A DNA stretch of 64,000 nt from Capra hircus (GCF_001704415.2 NC_030811.1:58331591-58395590); one strand, 5' to 3'. Counted from the stretch's first letter, positions 1-11,698 are shown. Notes: generated from the letters alone by a model not told the origin. Numbers and translations are program-made.

Positions 1-274
1 CTTCATACAACTATAAGGTGCTTTATTTTTTTTACAGATTAAGCAACAGGGGTGACTATTAAAATTAAAGATTTGTTTTAACTAATATCTGAAAGGGCAC
101 TTCTTCATAATTTTAAATTAGTATCAATAGAGCAAGTTCATATAAGAATCTTTCCTTTTTGCTTACGAGAGAAACAAGGCAATACAACAAAAAGATATCT
201 AATATGCATGTCTGTACTAACAGAAAGAGAACACATACACATTTTTATTAGTAAGTTATTATTTTTGTGTCTGG

Positions 275-440
275 TACTGTGCTATGTGCTTCATTCAATT
301 TCTCTTTCTTCATTTTCAATAAAATCCTATAAGGCTGGCATTAGTTCTAATTAACAGATGAGACTGAGAATCAGACAACTTACTCATCATTATACAACAA
401 AGCATAGAACTGCTATCTGAATCTAGTGACCTGTCACGGA
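275..440 (-). repeat. MIR SINE, old copy
   Basis: The plus strand resembles the reverse complement of MIR: a block like 'aaatcctataaggctggcat', then 'aacagatgagactgagaatc' and a degraded tRNA-side part. Strongly diverged; the edges are approximate. Confidence 0.5.
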
Positions 441-473
441 AGCCCAGACGCCGACACAGCTACATTTTCAGCC

Positions 474-552
474 CAGTTGCTCAGTTGTGTTCGACTCTTT
501 GCGACCCCATGAACTCCGGCGCGCCAGGCCTCCCTGCCCATGACCAACTCTT
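474..552 (-). mobile_element. BovB 3'-end fragment
   Basis: About 79 bp matching the reverse complement of the last part of BovB (gtcgctcag..., gaccccatgaa..., cgccaggcctccctg...). The terminal repeat tail is missing. It is a severely 5'-truncated copy or an isolated fragment. Confidence 0.7.
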
Positions 553-789
553 TATTAAATAATATTTTATATCCTCTCTTTGGAAATAACACCTATAAGA
601 TATTAAACATTCAAATGCCATACAAATGCTAACATGTCCAATTCTTCAAAGCTTTTAAGTGGCTATATGGTGAGAGATTTTAAAAAGCAATGGCTGAGAT
701 ACCTAAATGAGGCCCATTTATAGACAGGAGTAGAATAGAGGTCAACAAGGAGCTAGGTGAGAAAGCAGTGGGAGTGGGGAGTTATGTGC

Positions 790-960
790 TTAACAGGTAC
801 AGTCTATTTGTGATAATAAAGTTCTGGAGATGGATGAGGGTTAATGGTTGCACAATGTAAGTGTGTTTAATGCCACAGAACTATATACTTAGAAATAATT
901 GAAATGGTAAGTTTTGCTAAATTTTATTCTTTAATTAAAAATTTTAATTTAGTCACAATT
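790..960 (+). repeat. Old L1M-type 3' tail (tentative)
   Basis: Contains the common 3'-tail pattern of old mammalian LINEs: 'gttctggagatggatg', then 'ggttgcacaatgtaagtgtg', then 'taatgccacagaactatata', ending in an AT-rich stretch. The subfamily is not resolved. A short open frame at 904-1167 is chance coding in this AT-rich DNA. Confidence 0.35.
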
Positions 961-1345
961 AAAGGCAAACAAAAGAGCCAATTTCAGCTCTTCTCTTGGC
1001 CCCTGATTAGCTCATCTGGAGAGTCCTGGCTTCTCTTAATTGTAAATTCTGCAACTCTGGCTTTCTTTATCCCATTTAACCCCCACAATTATGTACAATA
1101 CAGTAGATTACATTATCCATTTTACAGATTCCGTGTCAAAAGAACAGAAAAAGTATTAAAGAAATAATATCAAAAGTTCTCTAAAAGAGATTATCTGGAA
1201 ATCAAGAGAGTTTAAAAAATATTTTAAGTGCCAGCTAAAACTGGCCAACTCTACCCCAGGAGAAAGCAATTTCCAAGAATTCTGATAGGTCTCTATCACT
1301 TCCTAAACTTTGTTTTCCTTTCCTCACCTACTATAATTGATCTTT

Positions 1346-4300
1346 CAGTTCAGTTCAGTTCAGTCTCTCAGTCGTCTCCGACTCTTCACGACCCCATGAA
1401 TCACAGCACGCCAGCCTCCCTGTCCATCACCGACTCCCGGAGTTCACCTAAACTCATGTCCATCGAGTCAGTGATGCCATCCAGTCATCTCATCCTCTGT
1501 CGCCCCCTTCTCCTCCTGCCCCCAATCCCTCCCAGCATCAGAGTCTTTTCCAATGAGTCAACACTTCACATGAGGTGGCCAAAGTACTGGAGTTTCAGCT
1601 TTAGCATCAGTCCTTTGAATGAGCACCCAGGACTGATCTCCTTTAGAATGGACTGGTTGGATCTCCTTGCAGTCCAAGGGACCCTCAAGAGTCTTCTCCA
1701 ACACCACAGCTCAAAACCATCAATTCTTCAGTGCTCAGTTCTTCAAAGTCCAACTCTCAATCCGTACATGACCACTGGAAAAACCATAGCCTTGACTAGG
1801 CGGACCTTCGTTGGCAAAGTAATGTCTCTGCTTTGTAATAGGCTATCTAGGTTGGTCATAACTTTCCTTCCAAGGAGCAAGCGTCTTTTAATTTCCTGGC
1901 TGCAATCACCATCTGCAGTGATTTTGGAGCCCCCCCAAAAGAATAGTCTGACACTGTTTCCACTGTTTCCCCATCTATTTCCCATGAAGTGATGGGACCG
2001 GATGCCATGATCTTCATTTTCTGAATGTTGAGCTTTAAGCCAACTTTTTCACTCTTCTCTTTTACTTTCATCAAGAGGCTTTTTAGTTCCTCTTCACTTT
2101 CTGCCATAAGGGTGCTGTCATCTGCATATCTGAGGTTATTGATATTTCTCCCAGCAATCTTGATTCCACCTTGTGTTTCTTCCAGTCCAGCATTTCTCAT
2201 GATGTACTCTGCATAGAAGTTAAATGAGCAGGGTGACAATATACAGCCTTGACATACTCCTTTTCCTATTTGGAACCAGTCTGTTGTTCCATGTCCAGTT
2301 CTAACTGTTGCTTCCTGACCTGCATACAGGTTTCTCAAGAGGCAGGTCAGGTGGTCTGGTATTCCCATCTCTTTCAGAATTTTCCACAGTTTACTGTGAT
2401 CCACACAGTCAAAGGCTTTAGCATAGTCAAGAAAGCAGAAATAGATGCTTTTCTGGAACTCTCTTGCTTTTCTGATGATCCAGCAGATGTTGGCAATTTG
2501 ATCTCTGGTTCCTCTGCCTTTTCTAAAACTAGCTTGAACATCAGGGAGTTCACGGTTCACGTATTGCTAAAGCCTGGCTTGGAGAATTTTGAGCATTACT
2601 TTACTAGCGTGTGAGATGAGTGCAACTGTGCGGTAATTTGAGCATTCTTTGGCATTGCCTTTATTTGGAATTGGAATGAAAACTGCCCTTTTCCAGTCCT
2701 GTGGCCACTGCTGAGTTTTCCAAATTTGTTGGCATATTGAGTGCAGCACTTTCACAGCATCATCTTTCAATTTGAAATAGCTCAACTGGAATTCCATCAC
2801 CTCCACTAGCTTTGTAGTGATGCTTTCTAAGGCCCACTTGACTTCACATTCCAGGATGTCTGGCTCTAGATGAGTGATCACACCATCGTGATTATCTGGA
2901 TCATGAAGAGCTTTTTTGGACAGTTCTTCTGTGTAGTCTTGCCACCTCTTCTTAATATCTTCTGCTTCTGTTAGGTCCAGACCATTTCTGTCCTTTATTG
3001 AGCCCATCTTTGCATGAAATGTTCCCTTGGTATCTCTAATTTTCTTGAAGAGATCTCTAGTGTTCCCCATTCTTTTGTTCCTCTATTTCTTTGCATTATT
3101 CACTGAGGAAAGCTTTCTTATCTCTCCTTGTTATTCTTTGGAACTCTGCATTCAGATGCTTACATCTTTCCTTTTCTTCTTTGCTTTTGGCTTCTCTTCT
3201 TCTCACAGCTATTTGTAAGTCCTCCCCAAACAGCCATTTTGCTTTTTTGCATTTCTTTTCCATGGGGATGGTCTTGATCCCTGTCTCCTGTACAATGTCA
3301 TGAACCTCATTCCATAGTTCATCAGGCACTGTATCAGATCTAGTCCCTTAAATCTATTTCTCACTTCCACTGTATAATCATAAGGGATTTGATCTAGGTC
3401 ATACCTGAAGGGTCTAGTGGTTTTCCCTACTTTCTTCAATTTAAGTCTGAATTTGGCAATAAGGAGTTCATGATCTGAGCCACAGTCAGCTCCTAGTCTT
3501 GTTTTTGTTCACTGTATAGAGCTTCTCCATCTTTGGCTGCAAAGAATATAATCAATCTGATTTCAGTGTTGACCATCTGGTGATGTCCATGTGTAGAGTA
3601 TTCTCTTGTGTTGTTGGAAAAGGGTGTTTGCTATGACCAGTGTGTTCTCTTGGCAAGCCTCTGTTAGACTTTGCCCTGCTTCATTCCGTATTCCAAGGCC
3701 AAATTTGCCTGTTACCCCAGGTATTTCTTGACTTCCTACTTTTGCATTTCAGTCCTTGATAATGAAAAGGACATCTTTTCTGGGTGTTAGTTCTAAAAGG
3801 TCTTGTAGGTCATAGAACCTTTCAACTTCAGCTTCTTCAGCGTTACTGGTTGGGACATAGGCTTGGATTACTGTGATAATGAATGGTTTGCCTTGGAAAT
3901 GAACAGAGATCATTCTGTTGTTTTTGAGATTGCATCCAAGTACTGCATTTCGGACTCTTTTGTTGACCATGATGGCTACTCCATTTCTTCTAAGGGATTC
4001 CTGCCCACAGTAGTAGATACAATGGTCATCTGAGTTAAATTCACCCACTCCAGTCCATTTTAGTTTGCTGATTCCTAGAATGTCGACATTCACTCTTGCC
4101 ATCTCCTGTTTGAACACTTTCAATTTGCCTTGATTCATGGACCTAACATTCCAGGTTCCTATGCAATATTGCTCTTTACAGCATCGGACCTTGCCTCTAT
4201 CACCAGTCACATCCACAGCTGGGCATTGTTTTTCTTTGGCTCCATCCCTTCATTCTTTCTGGAGTTATTTCTCCACTGATCTCCAGTAGCATATTGGGCA

Positions 4301-4646
4301 CTTACCGACCTGGGGAGTTCCTTTTTCAGTATCCTATCATTTTGCTTTGCTGCTGCTAAGTCAAGTCACTTCAGTTGTGTCCGACTCTGTGTGACCTCAT
4401 AGATAGCAGCCCACCAGGCTCTCCCGTCCCTGGAATTCTCCAGGCAAGAACCCTGGAGTGGGTTGCCATTTCCTTCTCCAATGCATGAAAGTGAAAAGTG
4501 AAAATGAAGTCGCTCAGTCGTGTTCGACCCTCAGCGACTCCATGGACTAGCACCTTCCAGGCTCCTCCGTCCATGGGATTTTCCAGGCAAGAGTACTGGA
4601 GTGGGCTGCCATTGCCTTCTCTGATCATTTTGCTTTGATATCCTAT
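1346..4646 (-). mobile_element. BovB (RTE) LINE, about 3.0 kb, 5' truncated, decayed
   Basis: The 3' end carries the (gttca)n tail complement at 1346-1365 and the 5' end lies near 4640. A 12-bp target-site duplication with one mismatch flanks it (taattgatcttt at 1334-1345, taattggtcttt at 4647-4658). In sense order it encodes an APE-type endonuclease (3749-4216, with the GTWNVRS motif) and reverse transcriptase (2567-3070 and 1856-2560, where the YADD catalytic motif is intact). The frame is broken by several shifts and stops, so it is not active. The endonuclease catalytic Glu codon reads Lys (ISKLKW, codon 4064-4066). A BovA2 SINE sits in its 5' end. The element lies in intron 3 of the DPY19L2 gene, in sense orientation. 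Confidence 0.93.
4350..4623 (-). mobile_element. BovA2 SINE inserted into the BovB
   Basis: A dimer of the BovA unit with a 'gaaagtgaaaagtgaaa' linker, in reverse orientation. An exact 14-bp target-site duplication, atcattttgctttg, lies at 4336-4349 and 4624-4637, so the insertion into the BovB 5' end is certain and younger than the BovB. Confidence 0.95.
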
Positions 4647-4737
4647 TAATTGGTCTTTACTGTCTTATAAAGAAGTCTGCCTTTAGGAAAGGAAGAGAAT
4701 GTGACAAAAGAATCCTGAAACACTTCTCTGTGGTAGA

Positions 4738-6340
4738 TATTTTATTTTTTAGATTCCATATATCAAAATAAGTGGTAAAATAGAAGGGAATTGCTGGATC
4801 ATACGGTAGTTCTATTTGTAGTTTTTTGAGAAGCCTGTACACAGACTGCAGCCATGAAATTAAAAGATGCTTACTCTTTGGAAGGAAAGTTATGACCAAC
4901 CTAGATAGCACATTGAAAAACAGAGACATTACTTTGCCAACAAAGGTCCATCTAGTCAAGGCTATGGTTTTACAGTGGTCATGTATGGATGTGTGAGTTG
5001 GACTGTAAAGGAAGCTGAGCACCGAAGAATTGATGCTTTTGAACTGTGGTGTTGGAGAAGACTCTTGAGGGTCCCTTGGACTGCAAGGAGATCCAACCAG
5101 TCCATTCTAAAGGAGATCAGTCCCGGGATTTCTTTGGTAGGAATGATGCTAAAGCTGAAACTCCAGTACTTTGGGCACCTCATACAAAGAGATGACTCAC
5201 TGGAAAAGACTCTGATGCCGGGAGGGATTGGGGGCAGGAGAAGAAGGAGACGACAGAGGATGAGATGGCTGGATGGCATCACTGACTTGATGGACATGAG
5301 TTTAGGTGAACTCTGGGAATCAGTGATGGACAGGGAGGCTGGCGTGCTGCGATTCATGGGGTCGCCAAGAGTCGGAGATGACTGAGCAACTGAACTGAAC
5401 TGAACTATACACTGTTTTCCACAGTGGCTGCACTGATTTACATTCCCATCAACAGGGTAGGAGAGATTCCTTTTCAAAATTACATTTGTTATTTGTAGAC
5501 ATTGCAATGGTAGCCATTCTGACTGTTGTGAGGTGATCTATCATTGTGGTTTTGACTTGTACTTCCCTAACAATTTGTGATGTTGAGCATCTTTTCATGT
5601 GCCTGTTAGCCATCTGTATGTCTTCTTCGGAAAAAGTTTATTCACATCTTCTGTCAATATTTCAAAAACTGTTTATATTGAGTTGTATGAGCTGTTTATG
5701 TATTTTGGAAATTAACCACTTATCAGTCACAGCATTTACAAATATTTTCTCCCATTCAGTAGGCTGTCTTTTAGTTTTGAGAATGGTTTCTTCAGCTCCC
5801 CCAAAGCTTTTAGGTTTAACTAGGCTCTATTTATTTATTTCTGATTTTATTTATTTTGCCTTAGGAGACAGATCCAAAAATAAACACTGCAGCAATTTAC
5901 GTCAAACCGTGTTCTGCCTATGTTCTCTTCTGGGAGATTTACGGTTTCAGGTCTTACATTTAGGTCTTTAATCCATTTTGACTGTACTTTTGCTTACAAA
6001 GTGAGGACTAAAACACTTTTTATTTAAATAACAAACCTATAGGCCAGATTTCAAAAACAAACCTATAGTTACCAAAGGGGAACTGTGGGTGAAGGACAAG
6101 GAGAGACAAATTAGGAGCTTGGGATTAACATACACACATTACTATATGTAAAATAGATAACCAACAAGGACCTATTATATAGCACAGAGAACTCTATTCA
6201 ATATTCTATAATAATCTATACAGAAGTAAAGAACCTGAAAAAGAATGAATATATGTATAACTGAATTGGTTTGCTATACACCTGAAACTAACACAACATT
6301 GTAAATCAACTATATCCCAATAAAATTCTTTTTAAAAACA
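4738..6340 (+). mobile_element. Old L1 with inverted 5' segment (twin-priming-like)
   Basis: 4738-4842 and 5406-about 5990 read as the antisense of the L1 ORF2 end (for example 'ggaattgctggatcatacgg' and 'atcttttcatgtgcctgtta'). From about 6050 to 6340 the sense 3' UTR and tail follow ('ttaccaaaggggaactgtgg', 'cctgaaactaacacaacatt'). The inverted part starts next to the L1 sequence 'tggaatctaaaaaat', which lies only about 50 nt upstream of where the sense part begins. That is the layout expected from twin priming of a plus-strand insertion. The inverted arm also has an internal deletion. No clear target-site duplication was found. A BovB copy interrupts it. Confidence 0.7.
4843..5405 (+). mobile_element. 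BovB LINE, 5'-truncated 0.56 kb copy nested in L1
   Basis: Carries the C-terminal coding end (an open stretch at 4975-5385 with ELWCWRRLLRVPWTARRSNQ) and the (ctgaa)n 3' tail at 5389-5405. Short flanking repeats tgtacac (4836-4842) and tatacac (5406-5412) fit a target-site duplication within the L1 sequence. It is too short to encode any catalytic domain. Confidence 0.88.
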
Positions 6341-6470
6341 GCAAAAATAAAATAAACCTACAATATTGTGAGAAACAGTACAATTCACCAAAATTCATTT
6401 CAGATCCTAACAAATTTGCACGTTACTATTCTTAAACTACAAATGAATTCATTAGAAGAAAGAACCTAAC

Positions 6471-6558
6471 CATTTCAGTGCGAAAAGTCATCTCCCGTTC
6501 TAAGGCTGAGAGGTGAGAAAAATGACGATCATTTTCAAAAAGTCTTACCAAATGTACC
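6471..6558 (-). CDS. DPY19L2: DPY19L2 coding exon 3 (88 nt)
   Basis: On the minus strand a pyrimidine-rich tract and AG (6560-6559) precede the exon, and a GT donor follows at 6470-6469. Translation gives V-H-L-V-R-L, then FENDRHFSHLSALEREMTF and RTEM. FENDRHFSHLS.LEREM.FRTEM is the hallmark of the DPY19 C-mannosyltransferase-like family, in the first lumenal loop just after the first membrane helix. The first base completes the Trp codon begun in exon 2 (TG|G), and the last codon is a complete Met. The family's next residues (GLYYSYFK) must lie in an exon beyond the left edge. 'EREMTF' fits DPY19L2 better than DPY19L1 ('EREMAF'), from memory. Confidence 0.93.
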
Positions 6559-6737
6559 CTAGAAGAAAAATAACATGTTTCAAAAGCAGGGCTAAACTAT
6601 TATAAACAAAGTATAAAAACCATAAGATAGAAAAAAGAATAAATTTTTACAATAAATATTGAGATAACTTTATAGGTTGCCAATTTGTATATTTTTTGGC
6701 ATTTATAATCCAGCACTATAACACAGATGATTGTATA

Positions 6738-6950
6738 TTTCCCCTTCATGGATCACTGCCTTGTCATGGTGCAGGGGCTTGCATAACTCAATGAAGCTAT
6801 GAGCCATGCCGTGTAGGGTCACCCAAGACGGATGGATCATAGTGGAGAGTTCTGACAACACATGATCCACTGGAGCAGGGAGGCCTGGAGAGTTGCAGTC
6901 CATGGGGTCTCAAAGAGTCGGACATGACTGGGAGACTGAACAACAACGAC
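6738..6950 (+). mobile_element. BovB-derived internally deleted SINE (ART2A-like)
   Basis: The first about 150 bp match the BovB 5' UTR ('ggatcactgccttgtcatgg', 'gagccatgccgtgtagggtc'). After 'gatccactggagcagggagg' it jumps to the BovB 3' end ('gcagtccatggggtctcaaa', 'gtcggacatgactgggagac'). It therefore joins both ends of the LINE with the whole coding region missing, the layout thought to have given rise to BovA-type SINEs. It lies in intron 2 side DNA just upstream of exon 3, and no target-site duplication was seen. Confidence 0.75.
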
Positions 6951-7769
6951 TGTAGATCTAAAACTCTTGTAGATTTCTCCATCCTTCTTCCCATTCCAGG
7001 CATCTAAATCAGAACTGAGGCGTGCTTTTGTTTATCTGTTATGTTTTTTACAAGTGCTTCTAACGTACCAGGTTTGGGGAATGTCTCTAACTGTTGAAAA
7101 GATTTAGAGTATAACTTTAAATAAAATTATTTTAAGTTAAATCAGTTTTTAAATAAGTAGAACACTACATAAAGTGCCAAAGAAAACAGGACTGTAAAGA
7201 TATTTCATCAGTATGACTGAAAAAAAAAAAAAAAAACCAGCTGTAGGTACTGAAATAGGAGCATATGACAAGTAAAATTGTAGTCAGCAATTAAACTATC
7301 CTTAATTATACAGTAGATGCTTTCCAATAAAGTAGAAAATAAAACAAAATTCCATATGGCAACCCTGTCTTCCACTCACCTTCATTTATACCTAGGACAT
7401 ATACCAGGGTATCACAAGCTGTAGGAAATGTTTCCTACCATTACAGTCTTGGTTCTATTAACATCGAGATCTCCCTGCAGAATAATGGTTAGAAAAGCAC
7501 TGTCCCAACAGGACGCGGGGCAGATCCCATTCTTCCCAAGAGCAGAAATCCTTGAGCTCAGGTAGAAATGAAGATATGTCAGAGGAAAATTATTTTACAT
7601 ATAGTTTTTACAAATATATCATTTATGTAAAATAATGTGTATGTGTATGCACACTGAAAGGCTCATTTAATTCAGTATTACCATTACAGGGTGTTTATCT
7701 TCATTTCTACCTGATTTCCAATTGACAGGTGCTACTAAAACTTTACATAAACCCTGAGTTTATATCACT

Positions 7770-8043
7770 GCTGCTGCTGCTGCTGCTGCTAAGTCGCTTC
7801 AGTCGTGTCCGACCCTGTGCGACGCCACAGACGGCAGCCCACCAAGCTCCTCTGTCCCTGGGATTCTCCAGGCAAGAATACTGGAATGGGGTGCCATTTC
7901 CTTCTCCAATACATGCATACATGCTAAGTCGCTTCAGTCGTGCCCAACTCTGTTTGACTCCATGGGCAGCAGCCCACCAAGCTCCTCTGTCCACGGGATT
8001 CTCCAGGTAAGAATACTGGAGTGGGTTGCCATTTCCTTCTCCC
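7770..8043 (-). mobile_element. BovA2 SINE with (TGC)n tail
   Basis: Reverse-oriented BovA dimer, bordered by ttatatcact (7760-7769) and ttatgtcact (8044-8053), a 10-bp target-site duplication with one mismatch. Its tail forms a short CTG/AGC microsatellite at 7769-7790. It sits in intron 2 of DPY19L2. Confidence 0.95.
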
Positions 8044-8249
8044 TTATGTCACTAACAACTCTCAATTACTATAAAATGAGGAAGTTTTTTACATGAAATA
8101 AACATGAAAACTATACTACAAAAGCTAGATATTTAGGAAATACAGTGGTGAACCTTTTGGTAAAGCAAAAATATTTTAATTCACAAATTACTATTCCCAT
8201 AATGCATTCATTTACAAATGTTTCACACATGAGGTTTTTAAAAAGCTTT

Positions 8250-8390
8250 ATACACACACACATATATATGTTAACTGGTACACATATAGACATTGTATAT
8301 ATATAGCAAGCAGTTCATTTTTTATATATACAAACAGTGATGGTCATTTTTATAATCCAAATGTTTATATATATATATCAAACCGAAACT
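8250..8390. repeat. CA/TA dinucleotide-rich low-complexity stretch
   Basis: Several short (ca)n and (ta)n runs, for example at 8251-8270, 8297-8305 and 8368-8378. It lies directly downstream of the exon 2 splice donor. Confidence 0.7.
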
Positions 8391-8398
8391 AATCTTAC

Positions 8399-8423
8399 CA
8401 GTGCAAAATTGCCACAAAGGCAG
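8399..8423 (-). CDS. DPY19L2: DPY19L2 coding exon 2 (25-nt microexon)
   Basis: Minus strand: a long pyrimidine tract ending in ccag (AG at 8425-8424), a 25-nt exon, then a gtaaga donor (GT at 8398-8397). Joined to exon 1 (...GGC ATA G) it reads I-A-A-F-V-A-I-L-H-W, with the Trp codon finished by exon 3. Human DPY19L2 has GIAVFVAILHW at this point as I remember it, so phase and content both fit. The segment forms most of the first membrane helix. At 25 nt it would be missed by ORF-based searches, and its identity rests on the two flanking exons. Confidence 0.92.
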
Positions 8424-8629
8424 CTGGAAAAAGAAAAAAAAGGAAAAAGTCATTAAAAGTTGCTTTACTATAATATGCCTTTAAAATGACTATTTAATAA
8501 CTTTTAAAACAAACACTGCAATGTTGGGAGCTTCCAATCATGCTGCTTCAGCTCTTTTCCCATATTCTCACCATCCTGAGCTCAGTCCTACCACTCTTCA
8601 CCATTTCTCAGGCGTCTAGTTTTATGTCA

Positions 8630-8800
8630 CAATCAGCAAACTATGGTCTGTGGTCTGACTGGTCTGTTTTGTCTGCGAGCTAAAATGGTTAATTTTTTTA
8701 AGGGTTGTAAAAAATAGGAAAGAAGAATAAATAACAAAGACTGTATGTGGCCTGAAGTTTAAAATTTTTTACTTGGGTCTTTACAGAAAAAGTATATACT
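8630..8800 (-). mobile_element. Nonautonomous hAT-like DNA transposon, old
   Basis: Matches the common mammalian element with inner text 'aatcagcaaactatggtctg' and 'gtctttacagaaaaagta' in reverse orientation. A second, opposite copy of the same family occurs at 43852-44150. I could not settle the subfamily name. Confidence 0.5.
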
Positions 8801-10080
8801 CACTACATGTTAACTTTCCATTTAATATATGGTAATACTATCAACCACTTTAAAACTAAACCTATACCTTCCCTCTCAACTCTGATAAGGTTTCATTAAC
8901 TCTAAGACAGACAATGTCCTACTCAACTATATTTGTATCCTCTGTCTTATTCTCAAGGCAATTACTCCTAAAAATAATACTTAAGAAAAAAATCCAATAT
9001 CCTACTAAGTCCATCTAGCTTTCCAAAATCTTCAAAATATTAGTGTCTCTCACCCCCTCCCCTTAACCCACATTCCCTACCCAACAAAATTATAAGGTGT
9101 AATGATGTCAATACTGTAAATGCAAAGAAGGGCTTATCACAGCTCCTTCTAAAGTTGTGATTAAAAACCTGTCTCCTGTATCCTGCCTCTGTCAATTTCA
9201 CCTCTGAAAGTGACCCAAAGACCATTTGACGCTAGCACTCTCAACATCTCTTATATCCATTTCAACATTTCTCTATACAGTGATCTTTGCTTCTCTGTTC
9301 TCTACCGTCTCAGAAGAGGAAGTATCTGTTCTCTTTTCTGCTGATAGCTTCTCAAATTCATGCCTTTAGCTCCATCCTTCCCAATTATTCCGAGACTGCA
9401 CCATCAAGTATTTACTCTCTTCAAACCTCAATCTCACCCTCTCTCCTCAGTCCTTCCCCTTCAGCCTTTAATATTCCCAAGCCTTAAAATACTTCTGATA
9501 TAGTAGACCTTCCAGCTACGAAATATTCTCTTCTCCATCCCCTGCCATGCCTGACAAGATAATCAGCCAACTTCTATAAAGTTCCTATAACCCTTTTAAA
9601 TGACCGATGACCCTTCATTTATCAACATCAACAGTCTCTTTCAATTTTCCTGCTTTCCAATCTCTCTGTAGAATTTCACCAGATCCTCAGATTTCTTTCT
9701 CTATCAAGACTCATCATACCAACCTGCCAATTCTTCCATTTTCTGACCATTTTGTTTTTATATGCGTCTCTGTTTTTTATTTTTCTCTTCTCTCTTAAAA
9801 CGAAGTATGCAGGGGTTTTCCCAAGTATCTTTACTTTGCTCTCTTTTCTATCTTGGAAATCTCATTCAATGTTAATGTTTCAACTCACTTCTACATGAAT
9901 AATTCCCAAGTCTACACTCCTCATGCCTGACCAAATGTTCTCTCTTCCTTTCATCACATTCCTTTTCTCTCCTACCTCATCACCTACCCAGTTCCTCTCA
10001 ACATGTTTCCATCAACATGCACCTCTGACTTCTCTTCTCCATTCCTACTGTCACTGCCCTCATTAAGGTCACTGCTGCCT
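8801..10080. other. Intron 1 of DPY19L2: pyrimidine-rich DNA without recognised genes
   Basis: About 1.3 kb with a strong C/T bias on the plus strand (9040-10080) and no splice-framed reading frame that continues the gene. It may contain very old LINE (L2-like) remnants, but I cannot show this. Confidence 0.5.
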
Positions 10081-10390
10081 GGGGCTTCCCTGATCCAGTG
10101 GTTAAGAGTCCACTCTGCAATGCAGGGACATCGGTTTGATCCCTGGCCCCAGAGGATCCCACATGCCACTGCAGAGCAACTAAGCCTGAGCACCATAACT
10201 ACTGAGCCTGTGCTCTAGAGCCTGGAAGCTGCAACTACTGAGCCCACATGTAGCAACTACCGAAGCCCTGGTGCCTAAAGCCTGTGCTCCCCAACAAAAG
10301 AAGCCAGTGCACCCCAACTAGAGAAAGTCCACATGCAGCAACAAAGACTTATTACCACCAAAAAATAAAATAATAAATATTAAAAAGACT
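10081..10390 (+). mobile_element. CHR-type tRNA-derived SINE
   Basis: Starts with 'ggggcttccctgatccagtg' and 'caatgcagggacatcggttt', followed by the long 'caactactgagcc' body and an A-rich tail at 10360-10387. This is the cetartiodactyl CHR family. It is in intron 1 of the DPY19L2 gene. Confidence 0.85.
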
Positions 10391-11500
10391 ACTATCGTCT
10401 CGATTCTAGCATACAACTGTTTTTTTCTACCTCAGTCCATATCCAGTCCATTTTACACACTGCTGTCAAATTAATCTCTGAAGCACACTTCTGATCGTGT
10501 CACTCTATTTAAGTCATTCAATGTCAACATCAACAGAATGTACTAAATGTCACAAAACTGTTCACTTTAAAAATGGTTAATTTTATGTTATGTGCATTTC
10601 ACCTCGTTAAAAAAAAAATTATTTTCCTAAAGAAAAGAATCCATCAGTGCCATCTTACTGAATGAAGTTCAAATGCCTTAAATGTAGACTTGAATTAGAC
10701 TCCCCACGGCTGGTCCCAACCAATTTTTTGAACACTCTATGTTCTCTTTTTGTACCCTTACTTTTATTTCATATTTTCTTACTTCCATGGCTCTGATTAT
10801 GCTGTTCTATAGGCCTCTAATACTTGTTCTTTGCTCCACACATCCAAATATTACCTTTTTTGGTCCCAATTAAAATCCCACATTTTCTGTAACTAGACAT
10901 CTGACAAAATCTAAATATGAACCCCTATTATTTCTCAAGTATTGTCTACATGCTCCACATGTGGAGATCCATTCTACTTTAATATCAGCAATCAACTTAC
11001 AATGGAAAAGAAATCACAGCTTACATTAGGAGACATCTATCTGTGTTTCAATATACAACAGCAGCCAGTATGAGCAAGGACTAGGCTCAAAATTGATCTT
11101 AATGAAACAGCAAAATTTACATGTTCAAAAATTAGGAATGCAAATAAAGAAAAATCTTTCAAGGGCTTAAATAAGAAGGCAATTTAGGCATCAAGCTCCT
11201 CAGCAAGATGAAAGTAAATAGATACCAACATGGAGAAATATATTGCCTAATTTGATCCTATTTCCCCTGTGAAAGATTCTCAACTCATTAAAACAAACAC
11301 ATTATTTTGCCTCATTCAAGGTGCAGAAAAATATAAAGTCTGACCTCCCCCTCCCCCAAAGCTACCATTTTCACTAGGGATAAATGGCTGCCTTAAGATG
11401 ACATTTTGTTGGTGACACATGAAGTTATCACTGTGCCTGCAAACCTTTGAAAATGTTTTAAAATAAGAACTAAGGGGGCTCGGAATTCTTGTCAGCGATT
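10391..11500. other. Intron 1 of DPY19L2, upstream half; faint L2-like stretch
   Basis: 10390-10980 resembles a degraded L2/CR1-type region ('tgatcgtgtcactctattta', 'gaatgaagttcaaatgcctt') on the plus strand, with a poly-A-ended insertion (about 10540-10615) inside. 10980-11500 shows nothing I recognise. Confidence 0.35.
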
Positions 11501-11698
11501 TTCCAGATATCGGAACTCGCCATTATTGCTGCCAAACTTGCTTGTTAAACTGATATTCAAGATTCACAGAAACCACGTCCAACCCTAGGCTCAAGAGGGT
11601 ACACGGGTGTCTCCATTGTGAGCCTAGCCTCCCGGGAGTGCTGGTCTCGGAGCTGTCGGGGCTCCAGCAAAGGGCTTTCCTCGGTCGGTTCCGCTCAC

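Noticed and set aside
1228..1992. 254-codon plus-strand open frame
   Set aside because: It is mostly the antisense strand of the BovB 3' half, and no homology supports it as a protein.
1..6470. DPY19L2 exon 4
   Set aside because: I looked for the expected GLYYSYFK-coding stretch on the minus strand and did not find it, so it should lie beyond the left edge.
7769..7790. CTG repeat as a disease-type triplet expansion
   Set aside because: It is the normal (AGC)n tail of a BovA2 SINE, as at 59670 and 61501.
11523..11698. Continuation of the DPY19L2 exon 1 frame to a stop at 11523
   Set aside because: It follows a strong gtgagc donor at exactly the point where the family continues in another exon, so it is intron read-through.
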